Assembly: GCA_024710355.1 (NCBI GenBank)
Contig: JANJUX010000054.1
Location: forward strand, 62,001 to 126,000
Length of the DNA stretch: 64,000 bases
Direction: 5' to 3'
DNA from: Candidatus Rifleibacteriota bacterium
GTDB taxonomy: Bacteria; Muiribacteriota; Ozemobacteria; Ozemobacterales; Ozemobacteraceae
Part shown: piece by piece, positions 8,691 through 17,080 of the stretch
Layout of the letters: each line of letters starts with the position of its first letter
Position numbering within the stretch: position 1 is the stretch's first letter
Position numbers and translations under genes: made by a program
The notes under the pieces: generated by a model
Database searches by the model: none
Told to the model about the DNA's origin: nothing
Seen by the model: only the letters and a program-made list of their open reading frames with translations

Positions 8691-10172
8691 TTAATTACTG
8701 GCTTTGACTCTCTGTATCAACGCAATATTTTCGTTTGAAGTATCGCGCATTTCGATGACGTTGAGTTTGGCCTTACCCTGGCTGATCAGCGATTTTGCCG
8801 CGTTGTAGACGCCGACTTCGGCTGGTTCCTTGTTGAATTCCCCCATCCAGCCGAGGTTGATATTGTTGTAGGCATTGCGCAGCTCGGTTGTACTGCGCGA
8901 ACTGTTTGCTTCGTCAGCAATTTCAACCGTATTACCCTCACCGTCGACGTAGGTCTGCGATCCTTGCCCCTCTGCCTGACCGGTGGCTACGTCGATAATT
9001 TTCTGGGGGGCTTCCGGGGGGGTCTTACCATCTTTTTCCGCCTGTTTTACCAGTTCCTGATGACTGCCTTCGATGGTTCTGTCCTGCAGCTTCATTTCGT
9101 AGGCTTCTTTGTAAAGCTCTTTCTGAGCGGCACTCATGCTGGAATAACCCGGTACCGACCGGCTTAGAAAAGTTTCTTCCTTGTCTTTCGTGTACTCGTT
9201 AAGCTTGGTAAGCACCGATTTCACTTCATCCTGGGTATCGGCCCCTTCGAGATCGGAGCGCAGTCCTCTAACCCTTTCGCTCTCTGTGGTAGAGAGAAAA
9301 TTCAACCATTGCCCGAATTTAGACAGGTTGCCTTCGCCGGTATCGGTGTCGTCGATGGCATTGTTCATCTCATCGATCGAATCGTTCGCCTGCTCGACCA
9401 GCTCCCTTTGTGTAGCTTCAAGCCCGGTCAGCTGATCGTCATTAAGGCTGCGCAGCTGTTCTTCGTTCATCGCTCCGCCAGGGCCGAAGCTGGCATCCTG
9501 AGAATTGTCGACTTCGACGACCGCGTCTTTTTCAAGCTTGGCCAGATCGAAATTCGAAACGAAATTTTTGTTGGTCTTTTTGTAAAATTCATCGCGCATG
9601 ACCACAGATGTACGTTCGACGTGGTACATTTCCTCGCGCGAACCGGCAATATTTTTGCGGCCGACAATATTGATCTCGAGCTTGGCTTCGCGGCCGGCCC
9701 TGAAATCTGCATCGGTCGATTCAAGATCGGCGGCACCAAGGCTGGCAGAGTCAACAGACTTGGTAATCTGCATACTTTCGATACTTACCGAAAGGATTTT
9801 GAGCTCGGTAGTGCTTTTTCTGGTGAGCAGGCCGTCACTGAGACGGTATTCAACCTTTTCGGTTGCATCCTGGGCAATTTTCCCCTCTTCACTTTCTTTA
9901 AACCGCTCAAACGTTATATGCAGCGAAGAGCCGTCGGCAGACTGCCCACCCGGCGCTTCGAATGTTCCCTCTTTAACAGACTTCAGATCTTTCTGCAGGT
10001 AGTTCGAAACGGTTCGCAACTCGCTCTGCAGCGTCTGGCGCGCGTGCGATTTGGCAATCTCACGCTGTACACGTATCCAGACGCCGTAAATGGCGGTAAG
10101 AACAATGGTCGACAGAAAAATGGCGACCATAACTTCCACCAGGGTAAAGCCAGTTTTTCTGCGATTTTTCAT
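8691..10172 (-). CDS. GspJ-like pseudopilin with long C-terminal extension
   Basis: A 493-residue prepilin-like protein. A short basic leader ends at G8, followed by FTLVE and about 20 hydrophobic residues: the class III signal cleaved by prepilin peptidase, with the conserved glutamate at mature position 5. The next 170 or so residues fit a GspJ/PilW-type minor pilin. Beyond about residue 200 lies a Glu/Asp/Gln-rich, largely helical extension of about 290 residues not usual for GspJ (about 200 residues). It starts 15 bases after the GspI-like gene and precedes the lipoprotein protease. The GspJ call rests on gene order and the leader; PilW-like is the alternative. Confidence 0.75.
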   Translation of the reverse strand: MKNRRKTGFTLVEVMVAIFLSTIVLTAIYGVWIRVQREIAKSHARQTLQSELRTVSNYLQKDLKSVKEGTFEAPGGQSADGSSLHITFERFKESEEGKIAQDATEKVEYRLSDGLLTRKSTTELKILSVSIESMQITKSVDSASLGAADLESTDADFRAGREAKLEINIVGRKNIAGSREEMYHVERTSVVMRDEFYKKTNKNFVSNFDLAKLEKDAVVEVDNSQDASFGPGGAMNEEQLRSLNDDQLTGLEATQRELVEQANDSIDEMNNAIDDTDTGEGNLSKFGQWLNFLSTTESERVRGLRSDLEGADTQDEVKSVLTKLNEYTKDKEETFLSRSVPGYSSMSAAQKELYKEAYEMKLQDRTIEGSHQELVKQAEKDGKTPPEAPQKIIDVATGQAEGQGSQTYVDGEGNTVEIADEANSSRSTTELRNAYNNINLGWMGEFNKEPAEVGVYNAAKSLISQGKAKLNVIEMRDTSNENIALIQRVKASN

Positions 10173-10187
10173 GTTTTCACCTCTCTG

Positions 10188-10682
10188 CTAAATAGCCTCG
10201 GAATTATAATAGGCATTACCGGCTCTGACAACCCGCCGGCCGAAACGCTCATCCTCTTTAGTTCCCTTGTCGCGCCAGAAAATTTCGACCTCGAACCACA
10301 CTTCGACAATCTGATCGAGATCATTCTTTTTGGCTTTCAAGGTCGCGGAGCAACCATAATCTTTCATGGCATCGATATTTTCCTTAAAAAAGCTCTCGAT
10401 GCTTTTAGCTGTTTCTTTGTAAAACTGCGGGTGAACATCGAAAGAATTGCCGCTGGCAAGGTCGCTGTAGTGCTTCTGATAAACTTTGAAAGGCACGTGT
10501 TTGCATTCTTCTATCAGCTCCTGGGCGAGACGGGTTGCCTTGGCGTAATGCCCCACCTTGGCCGTAGAGGTCGACCCGAAATCAACCAGCCTGAGAATCG
10601 GTATAAAAGCCACCGCCAGGATAAATGCGGCGATGACGATCTCTAGAAGGGTGGCACCCTTTCTGTTTATGCATGCTTGCAT
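10188..10682 (-). CDS. GspI/PilV-like pseudopilin
   Basis: A 164-residue prepilin-like protein. The leader MQACINRKG is followed by ATLLE and a hydrophobic helix, so cleavage is predicted after G9 with glutamate at mature position 5. I place the start at the ATG 10680-10682 because it overlaps the stop of the preceding gene (TGATG) and has GGAGG at 10691-10695 with 8-base spacing. A start 24 bases upstream would lengthen the leader without benefit. Size and order (large GspK-like, then this, then GspJ-like) match the GspI tip pseudopilin, which nucleates the I-J-K complex in type II secretion. Confidence 0.75.
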   Translation of the reverse strand: MQACINRKGATLLEIVIAAFILAVAFIPILRLVDFGSTSTAKVGHYAKATRLAQELIEECKHVPFKVYQKHYSDLASGNSFDVHPQFYKETAKSIESFFKENIDAMKDYGCSATLKAKKNDLDQIVEVWFEVEIFWRDKGTKEDERFGRRVVRAGNAYYNSEAI

Positions 10683-13426
10683 CAGTTTGCCCTCCATGAA
10701 GCCCACAGCGGGCTGAAAGAAACATGATAGCGCTTCGGGTCGAACTTGCCGCGCACCGGGTGCAGGCTGCCAAGCGAGTTACGAACTCGCGAAGAAACGT
10801 AATCGACAGCGACGGTACCGCCCATCGCAGCCTTGTTGAACTGATTGGTTACCCAGTTGCCGGCTATTCTCAGGCTCGAATCGGCATGGCAGTAAATGCC
10901 CTTGTCGGTGTAAAGCGAACCTTCGACCTCATACTGTTTGCCGCCAGACAGAGCCAGCAGGCCACCATTGCGCATAATCAGAGAAAAAACCGTCAGATCG
11001 TCTTCTGTGCGGTCGAGAACTTTTATATTTGATCCAAGATACAGATTGCCGCTTACGACGATCATGCCCTTTCCGAGAACATAGAAAGCTTCTTCGCCGG
11101 CATTGAACGGGCTTGCTGCCGAACCAAGCGAACCGGAAATATACGATACGCCGTTGAGTACAAACACTTTCTTGCCGTTAACGGTGGTTGTGCGGTTGGG
11201 AAGGTCTTCGATAAAAGCCTCGGCGTTTTCGTAGTAATAGGTCGCCTTTTTGGCGTATTGTTCGCTGGTGTAGAGGTTTGGCGGCATATTCTGCAGCAGT
11301 GACGGGTCGTATTCATAGGTCTTGTAATCGGCCTTGCCGGATTCTGAGTTAGCCTTCAGCGGCTCGAGGTTGTAATCATACTTGGTCAATACTTCCTGGG
11401 CTTTCCAGATTGGTATGACCAGCGGCGGTGGTGGCAGGAACACCGGTGGGAATGGCAGCAGAGGCAGGCGGTCCATCGGGCTCATGCCGACAATGCACAT
11501 CTGCCAGAGCCGCGAGCGTTTGAGAACATTGCCTTCGACTTCTCTGGTCAGGGTCGGGTGCATGCCGCCGTAGCCGAAAAATCTCGTTTTATTGGCGCCG
11601 GTGCCGGTTGTCGGGATCGTGTAGAATGAGTTGCCGGTCCCCATATATGGCATTTCCCATTTCTGAAAGCAGTCAGGAACCATTACCACGCCCTTGCTGA
11701 GCGGCACCGCATCGACCATGGGCTTGAGCGCCATAGTTACCGCCAGTGCCAGAACATTGGTGCTCATCTTGCCGACGTCGGGAATGAGGTTCAAAGTGCC
11801 TGGTGAGGCCAGTTTCTTGAGATACTCGGTTGGCTTCAGCATTGGGAAAGGATCTGGTCTGGTCGCGAAGTCGAGCCCATATCTTCCGGGCTGCCCAAGC
11901 ACTGGTTGGGCTGGTGCACTGTTATTGGCAGGACCCGAAAGATTTACCGGAACCGCAATGTTCGTTTCGGGGTCGCGCCTGGTAATTTCGGCATTGATAT
12001 TGTATTTGCCGCCGGCAACCGCCATTTTGGTCTTGGTATTGAGAATCAGCAGGGGCTCGATCCCCTGAAAAATGTTCTTGACCGCGCCGCTGTTGTCGCC
12101 GGCGACCGGCGGAGCGTTCCAGTCGCCCATCAGAGCGACGTTGCAGATCAGGGGCCGGGTACCGTCAGAGCTCTTATCTGAATAATTTACACGCACCAGA
12201 CCTGGGAACTCACGCTTTTTCAGTTCTTCTTCCGAGACTTCTTTGGGGCCGGTGAACACCTCTTTGATTTTTGAAAAGGTGCCTGAGTAATCGAAGTTGT
12301 TAACGACAAAAGTGCCGCCGTAATTGTTGAATGAGAGAAAATCGTTCTTCAGGTTGGCGATAAAAAAGCTGTACATCGGGGCCGGCGGCTCACAGTCGGC
12401 GGTTTTAAAGTCTTTGATCGCCGATACTCTGCGGGTTGCCTTGTAATTATCCTGATAGGTGATAGAAGCTTCACATTCGAGCTTAAGCTGGCCGTATTTT
12501 TCGAGATACTGGCCCTGGTCAAGGGTTGGCGTCAGGCTTACGCCAGCCGGCCATAGATTGTTGGCACTTGTGGGCATCGGGATCGCGTCAAACTTGACCT
12601 GAATCGGATAACGCTGTTTTCCGCCACCAATCAACTGATTGACGAGCATGTCGGCAAAAAAATCAAGACTGGTAAGTTCTTTGAAGCTGCGTTCTTTGCC
12701 GGCAACTGAAATTTTTGGCATCAGTTTGTCGACAACCCCGGTCAGATTGATGTTAACGAGAGTAATCGGCCCGATTTTAACCGGAATCGAAAAGTCGAGC
12801 CACGAAAGATCTTTCGGAAAGCCAATTTCGATCGGCGAATAGCCACCGCCTTCAAGAAAAGTCTTTACATCGGGGCGCAGATTCCAGGCGATGTCGACGC
12901 CTGGCACCTTGAAGTCGGCGTAATCCTTGCCTGGAGAAACACGAAAAGCTTTGTCAATCGAGACCTTGACCTTAACATCGTATTCTTTGGCGCCCTCAGA
13001 AGTCATGTAGGCCACCAGCGCGTCCAGTTCCTTGTTGTCGACACCGGCCTGCAGATCATCTTTCGTAAGTATGATCTCTTCAGACGCGGCTGTATCGAGT
13101 TCAAGCTGTTCATCGGCACCGAGATTGCCTGCAAGCCCGAGAGTCACCCCGCTTTTGGCGCGGGCAGGCAGACGCAGCTTTATTGAGAGATCGTTGGCAG
13201 TAACCCGGGTCGGGTCGACATCATTGATATTGTCGGCAATCATGCGCATGGCACGTTCGAGAGCAGCCTCAGCCAGGCTGGTTGCATGCAGTCCCTTGAC
13301 CGAAAGCGTTGTCTGTCGGCCTTCTTCGATCGTTGAACTCATGAACATGGTGGCGGCGAAAAGAATCACGCCAAGAACGCCAACCACCACGATAAATGCG
13401 CTGCCTTTTCTTGCTGCTGGTTTCAT
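10682..13426 (-). CDS. giant GspK/PilX-like pseudopilin (tip protein)
   Basis: A 914-residue protein starting with RKG then SAFIVVV and a hydrophobic stretch, followed by the SLAEAALERA helix characteristic of PilX/GspK N-termini. Mature position 5 is Val, not Glu, as in GspK, which caps the pseudopilus and lacks that glutamate. Ordinary GspK is about 300 residues, so most of this protein is extra. The last 200 or so residues have Gly-rich repeating turns (GKGMIVVSGN, GSLYTDKGIYC, LRIAGNWV) suggestive of a beta-solenoid, and end in GKFDPKRYHVS. A paralogue is encoded at 36352-39108. It lies 15 bases after the TPR-like gene and overlaps the GspI-like gene. Confidence 0.75.
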   Translation of the reverse strand: MKPAARKGSAFIVVVGVLGVILFAATMFMSSTIEEGRQTTLSVKGLHATSLAEAALERAMRMIADNINDVDPTRVTANDLSIKLRLPARAKSGVTLGLAGNLGADEQLELDTAASEEIILTKDDLQAGVDNKELDALVAYMTSEGAKEYDVKVKVSIDKAFRVSPGKDYADFKVPGVDIAWNLRPDVKTFLEGGGYSPIEIGFPKDLSWLDFSIPVKIGPITLVNINLTGVVDKLMPKISVAGKERSFKELTSLDFFADMLVNQLIGGGKQRYPIQVKFDAIPMPTSANNLWPAGVSLTPTLDQGQYLEKYGQLKLECEASITYQDNYKATRRVSAIKDFKTADCEPPAPMYSFFIANLKNDFLSFNNYGGTFVVNNFDYSGTFSKIKEVFTGPKEVSEEELKKREFPGLVRVNYSDKSSDGTRPLICNVALMGDWNAPPVAGDNSGAVKNIFQGIEPLLILNTKTKMAVAGGKYNINAEITRRDPETNIAVPVNLSGPANNSAPAQPVLGQPGRYGLDFATRPDPFPMLKPTEYLKKLASPGTLNLIPDVGKMSTNVLALAVTMALKPMVDAVPLSKGVVMVPDCFQKWEMPYMGTGNSFYTIPTTGTGANKTRFFGYGGMHPTLTREVEGNVLKRSRLWQMCIVGMSPMDRLPLLPFPPVFLPPPPLVIPIWKAQEVLTKYDYNLEPLKANSESGKADYKTYEYDPSLLQNMPPNLYTSEQYAKKATYYYENAEAFIEDLPNRTTTVNGKKVFVLNGVSYISGSLGSAASPFNAGEEAFYVLGKGMIVVSGNLYLGSNIKVLDRTEDDLTVFSLIMRNGGLLALSGGKQYEVEGSLYTDKGIYCHADSSLRIAGNWVTNQFNKAAMGGTVAVDYVSSRVRNSLGSLHPVRGKFDPKRYHVSFSPLWASWRAN

Positions 13427-13441
13427 GATTATCCCCCCACC

Positions 13442-14257
13442 CTATTCAAATTTAGCCGGAAACGCGAAAAGACTCTTGCCAAGACCCTGTGAGACTTTTC
13501 CTGGCTGGATTGCGCCCTGTTTTACCGCTTCGACATCGGCCAGCCCCTGCGCCACTTTGGCCGGGTCAGCGCTGTCCTGAAGCTGTTTAAGGGCCATATA
13601 AGCATTTCGGACTGAAGCGGCGAGATCACCGCCACCGTAATCTGGCGGCAGCTTGCCCACCAGTTCCATAAACTGCTTGAATGCCGCTTCAAGTTTTTTG
13701 CGATCCTGGGTCAGCTCATACAGCTCACAAAGAGCGCCCATGGCATAAACCTGCTGAAAAGCGTTGCCATTAGCTTCTTCAAAAGCTTTTAAAAACATGG
13801 CTTCGGCTTCGGCAAAATTGCCGCGTTCAAGCTCGCCTCTGCCTTCGAGCAGCAGCGAATTATGCTCGGCCTTGTAGGCATCGCGCTGCTCTTCTGTAGA
13901 TCCTGGGGGAAAACGGTCAGAGCGCTGACTGCGTTTTACGAGTTTGAAGGCATCTTCGAGTTCCTGCTCGACGCGTTTTTCGGGGGAGGTCGACGAGAAC
14001 CAGCTTGAACCTGATGTTTTACCGGAAGAGGGGGCAGAAGAGGCGCCCGAACCCGATGAACTGCCAAAATTGAAAACGTTTTTGCGGGCAACCATGGTTT
14101 TCATCTTTTCCTGGCTGATCTTTTTAGCACTGCCCCCGGAAAAGAAAAAAAGAAAAACAGCCGGCACAATCAACAGAGCCACGCCAATGACAAGCAGGCG
14201 AATATCGCTCATGTCGATTTTCTTCAGCAGTTTTCTCAAGTCCTTATCTTCTGCCAT
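13442..14257 (-). CDS. membrane-anchored TPR-like protein, first gene of pseudopilin operon A
   Basis: About 271 residues. One hydrophobic helix lies near residues 18-36, followed by a Ser/Gly-rich linker and a helical domain with a TPR-like repeat (about 125-185: RGNFAEAEAMFLKAFEEA pattern). I chose the second of two adjacent ATG codons (14255-14257), 6 bases after GGGGAG; the first is only 3 bases away. It probably sits in the inner membrane with the TPR part outside the cytoplasm. Its counterpart at 35477 has the same design and the same place ahead of a GspK-like gene, suggesting a dedicated assembly partner, comparable to PilF-like or GspL/M-type helpers only by analogy. Confidence 0.65.
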   Translation of the reverse strand: MAEDKDLRKLLKKIDMSDIRLLVIGVALLIVPAVFLFFFSGGSAKKISQEKMKTMVARKNVFNFGSSSGSGASSAPSSGKTSGSSWFSSTSPEKRVEQELEDAFKLVKRSQRSDRFPPGSTEEQRDAYKAEHNSLLLEGRGELERGNFAEAEAMFLKAFEEANGNAFQQVYAMGALCELYELTQDRKKLEAAFKQFMELVGKLPPDYGGGDLAASVRNAYMALKQLQDSADPAKVAQGLADVEAVKQGAIQPGKVSQGLGKSLFAFPAKFE

Positions 14258-14472
14258 CATCAACTCCCCTTCACTCTGTATACAGGTAATTTACACTAAT
14301 GCCTGAGACAATAGCAACAAAAGATTGTGTTTTCACGCCGCAGCTGACACGACGACATTTCTCACTCTGACAGGACTATGCAAATACTACGCCTCCTGCC
14401 GGCTAAAAGTTGCGACAATTTTCACGATGTCTGCCGACAACACAAACCCCAAGAGCCTCTTTTCACGATTTT

Positions 14473-14484
14473 TCAAAATTTTGA
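14473..14484. promoter_or_regulatory. 12-base palindrome in divergent promoter region
   Basis: TCAAAATTTTGA is a perfect palindrome in the AT-rich gap between the pseudopilin operon (leftwards) and groES (rightwards). It could be an operator, but an AT-rich palindrome of this size can also arise by chance. The rest of 14264-14552 holds no gene I can support. Confidence 0.25.
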
Positions 14485-14552
14485 GAGCTTTAAATGATTT
14501 TTAATCGATAATTCCGTTAATTTGTTTATTTTCACTTATTTTCAACTTTAGG

Positions 14553-14582
14553 TTGACTTTATTCTGTAAAAAAGTTTTTATA
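14553..14582 (+). promoter_or_regulatory. promoter of the groESL chaperone block
   Basis: TTGACT (14553-14558) and TTTATA (14577-14582) with 18-base spacing form a housekeeping-type promoter. Transcription would begin at about 14589, directly in front of the CIRCE element, the usual arrangement for HrcA-repressed groESL operons. Confidence 0.65.
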
Positions 14583-14590
14583 TATATTTG

Positions 14591-14617
14591 TTAGCACTCG
14601 ACCGATTTGAGTGCTAA
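14591..14617 (+). promoter_or_regulatory. CIRCE operator (HrcA binding site)
   Basis: TTAGCACTC (14591-14599), nine bases, then GAGTGCTAA (14609-14617): an exact match to the CIRCE consensus. HrcA, encoded downstream at 18772, represses from this site when GroEL keeps it active. No second copy was seen upstream of groES2, hrcA, grpE, dnaK or dnaJ. Confidence 0.97.
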
Positions 14618-14661
14618 CAAGTAAGAGTTTCCAGAAGTTCAAATTCAACAAGGAGGACATC

Positions 14662-14949
14662 ATGAACCTCACCCCGATGGGTAACCGCATTGTCATCAAA
14701 GTCACCGAAGCCGAGAAAAAGACTGCCACCGGCATCATTATTCCCGATACCGCTTCGAAAGCCCGCCCGAAAACCGGCAAGGTTATTTTTGTCGGCCGCG
14801 GTCTGACTGATAACAAGGGCAAAGTTATTCCCATGCAGGTTAAAAAAGGCGACAGCGTCATTTTTACCGAATGGGCCGGCACCGAAATCATGATCGATGG
14901 CGAAAAACACCTGATCATGAAAGAAGATGAAATTCTGGCTGTTGAATAA
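14662..14949 (+). CDS. groES: co-chaperonin GroES (copy 1)
   Basis: A 95-residue GroES. The start MNLTPMGNRIVIK is preceded by AAGGAGGA at 14650-14657. An in-frame upstream start would fall inside the CIRCE element and is rejected. The mobile-loop region reads ATGIIIPDTA, close to the usual GIVLP. GroES heptamers cap the GroEL ring during ATP-driven folding. First gene of the chaperone block, 47 bases before groEL1. Copy 2 at 16762 differs in the loop (GGVILPDTA). Confidence 0.95.
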   Translation: MNLTPMGNRIVIKVTEAEKKTATGIIIPDTASKARPKTGKVIFVGRGLTDNKGKVIPMQVKKGDSVIFTEWAGTEIMIDGEKHLIMKEDEILAVE

Positions 14950-14996
14950 ACCAACATCAATCAAGTTCAAAATCATTCACTAAGGAGATATAGAAA

Positions 14997-16664
14997 ATGG
15001 CCGCAAAACAACTGAGATATGGTGAAAACGCAAGAAGAGCCCTTGAAAAAGGCGTCGATACTGTTGCTAACGCAGTACGCTCAACCCTCGGGCCCAAAGG
15101 CTGCTACGCCATCCTCAACAAGAGTTTTGGCAGTCCCACCGTCACCAATGACGGCGTCATGATCGCCAAAGAAATCGAAGTCGAAGATCGTTTCGAAAAC
15201 ATGGGCGCTCAGCTGGTTAAAGAAGTCGCCAGCAAGACCAACGACATCGCCGGCGACGGTACCACCACCGCCACCGTTCTGGCCCAGGCAATCGTACACG
15301 AAGGTTTCAAAAACACCGCTGCTGGTGCCACACCGATTTATATCAAGCGCGGTATCGAAAGAGCCGTAAACGCTGTTGTTGCCAAAATCAAGGAACAGTC
15401 AAAGCGCATCGACGACAATAAAGACAGCGTCGCCCAGGTTGCCACCATTTCTGCCCGCGACACCGAAATCGGCAAAGTCATCGCCGAAGCCATGGACAAA
15501 GTCGGTAAAGACGGCGTCATCACCGTCGAAGAAGCCAAGAGCTTCGACACCACCCTTGATTTCGTGGAAGGTATGGAATTCGACAAGGGTTATGTCAGCC
15601 CCTACATGGTCACTGACCCTGAAAGAATGGAAGCGGTTCTCGATAACCCCTACATTCTCATCACCGACAGCAAGATCAACAACATCAAAGACATTCTGCC
15701 GGTTCTCGAAAGCATCGTGCAGACCAAGAAACCCCTGCTGATCATCGCTGAAGACATCGAAGGCGAAGCCCTCGCCACCCTCGTGGTCAACAAATTGCGC
15801 GGCACCTTCAACTGTGTAGCCGTCAAAGCCCCGGCTTTTGGCGACAGACGCAAAGCTATGCTCGAAGATATCGCGGTCATGACCAAAGGTCAGAAGATCA
15901 GCGAAGAAATCGGCCTCAAACTTGAAAACGCCGGTCTCGAACATCTCGGCCATGCCAAGAAGGTTGTCATCAGCAAAGAAGCCACCACCATCATCGAAGG
16001 CGCCGGCGCTGCCAAAGACATTCAGGCCCGTATCGCCCAGATCAAAGCCGAAATCGAAAGAAGCACCAGCTCATACGACAAAGAAAAACTGCAGGAACGC
16101 CTTGCCAAGCTCTCTGGCGGCGTTGCAGTCATCAAAGTCGGTGCCGCTACCGAAACCGCAATGAAAGAACGCAAGACCCGCGTTGAAGACGCTCTCAGCG
16201 CCACCCGCGCTGCGGTTGAAGAAGGCGTCGTTGCCGGCGGCGGCGTTGCCCTGCTGAATGCCATCGAAGCTCTCGACACCCTTCAGGTCAACGGCGACGA
16301 AAAAATCGGCGTCGACATCGTCAGAAAAGCTCTGCAGAAACCGATCCACTTCATTCTCGCCAATGCCGGCCTCGAACCCGCCGTCATCATCGAAAGAATC
16401 AAGCAGGAAAAGAAACCCGGTTTCGGCTACAACGTTCTCACCAACGAATATATCGACATGTTCAAAGCCGGTATCATCGACCCAGCCAAGGTTACCAGAT
16501 CAGCTCTGCAGAATGCCGCCTCCATCGCCGCAATTCTCATGACCACTGAAGTTCTGGTCGCCGATATCCCCGAAGAAAACAAAGCAGCCCCCTCCATGGG
16601 CGGCATGGGCGGCATGGGTGGTATGGGTGGCATGGGCGGCATGGGCATGCCCGGCATGATGTAA
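14997..16664 (+). CDS. groEL: chaperonin GroEL (copy 1, with GGM tail)
   Basis: A 555-residue GroEL with the full set of landmarks: TLGPKGCYAIL near residue 30, the ATP-binding motif GDGTTTATVLA around 85-95, and VEEGVVAGGGVALL in the C-terminal equatorial domain. It ends in repeated GGM units, the flexible tail that lines the folding cavity. A strong AAGGAGA site precedes the ATG. It folds cytosolic proteins with GroES and normally also sets the activity of HrcA. The gene is closely similar to groEL2 at 17081, indicating tandem duplication. Confidence 0.97.
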   Translation: MAAKQLRYGENARRALEKGVDTVANAVRSTLGPKGCYAILNKSFGSPTVTNDGVMIAKEIEVEDRFENMGAQLVKEVASKTNDIAGDGTTTATVLAQAIVHEGFKNTAAGATPIYIKRGIERAVNAVVAKIKEQSKRIDDNKDSVAQVATISARDTEIGKVIAEAMDKVGKDGVITVEEAKSFDTTLDFVEGMEFDKGYVSPYMVTDPERMEAVLDNPYILITDSKINNIKDILPVLESIVQTKKPLLIIAEDIEGEALATLVVNKLRGTFNCVAVKAPAFGDRRKAMLEDIAVMTKGQKISEEIGLKLENAGLEHLGHAKKVVISKEATTIIEGAGAAKDIQARIAQIKAEIERSTSSYDKEKLQERLAKLSGGVAVIKVGAATETAMKERKTRVEDALSATRAAVEEGVVAGGGVALLNAIEALDTLQVNGDEKIGVDIVRKALQKPIHFILANAGLEPAVIIERIKQEKKPGFGYNVLTNEYIDMFKAGIIDPAKVTRSALQNAASIAAILMTTEVLVADIPEENKAAPSMGGMGGMGGMGGMGGMGMPGMM

Positions 16665-16692
16665 TCTCTTAAACCCTTTTCGCATGACACGC

Positions 16693-16720
16693 GGCGGGGC
16701 AGCTTTAAACCTGCCCCGCC
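16693..16720 (+). promoter_or_regulatory. GC-rich hairpin between groEL1 and groES2
   Basis: GGCGGGGCAG (16693-16702) pairs perfectly with CTGCCCCGCC (16711-16720) around an 8-base loop. The bases that follow are A-rich, not T-rich, so it is not a standard intrinsic terminator on the plus strand. It could stabilise or separate the two groESL parts of one transcript, for example as a processing or 3'-end stability element. Confidence 0.5.
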
Positions 16721-16761
16721 ACTAAAAAAAATAATCCAAATAAGTCTATCAGGAGCATTTC

Positions 16762-17052
16762 ATGAACCTCAAACCATTAAATGACCGCGTTATCGTTAAG
16801 CCCAAAGATGCCGTTGAAAAATCAAAAGGTGGCGTAATCCTTCCCGATACAGCCAGTAAAGAAAAGCCGATCGAAGGCACCGTAATTGCCGCCGGCCCGG
16901 GCAAACTCACTGACGATGGCAAGCGCAGCCCGCTCGAAGTTAAAGCCAACGACAAAGTGATCTTCTCTAAATATGCCGGCACCGAAATCAAGGTCGAAGA
17001 CGAAAGTTACCTGATCCTGCGCGAAGAAGACATTCTCGCCATCATCAACTGA
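16762..17052 (+). CDS. groES2: co-chaperonin GroES (copy 2)
   Basis: A 96-residue GroES beginning MNLKPLNDRVIVK, with the mobile loop GGVILPDTA and the conserved C-terminal YLILREEDILAI. An AGGAG site lies just upstream of the ATG, and groEL2 follows 28 bases later. Together with copy 1 it shows that a whole groES-groEL unit was duplicated in tandem. The loops differ, so each GroES may prefer one GroEL partner; this is inference. No CIRCE element lies in the 97-base gap before it, so it is probably read from the groES1 promoter unless a weak internal promoter exists. Confidence 0.95.
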   Translation: MNLKPLNDRVIVKPKDAVEKSKGGVILPDTASKEKPIEGTVIAAGPGKLTDDGKRSPLEVKANDKVIFSKYAGTEIKVEDESYLILREEDILAIIN

Positions 17053-17080
17053 TAAGTACACAAGTACAGGAGCACAAAAA

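Noticed and set aside
9309..10646. Plus-strand open frame of 445 codons opposite the GspJ- and GspI-like genes
   Set aside because: It spans two real genes with pilin leaders and proper ribosome sites; no start signal or family match.
16693..16720. Intrinsic terminator between groEL1 and groES2
   Set aside because: The stem is strong but the following bases are A-rich, so it lacks the U-run required; kept only as a hairpin.
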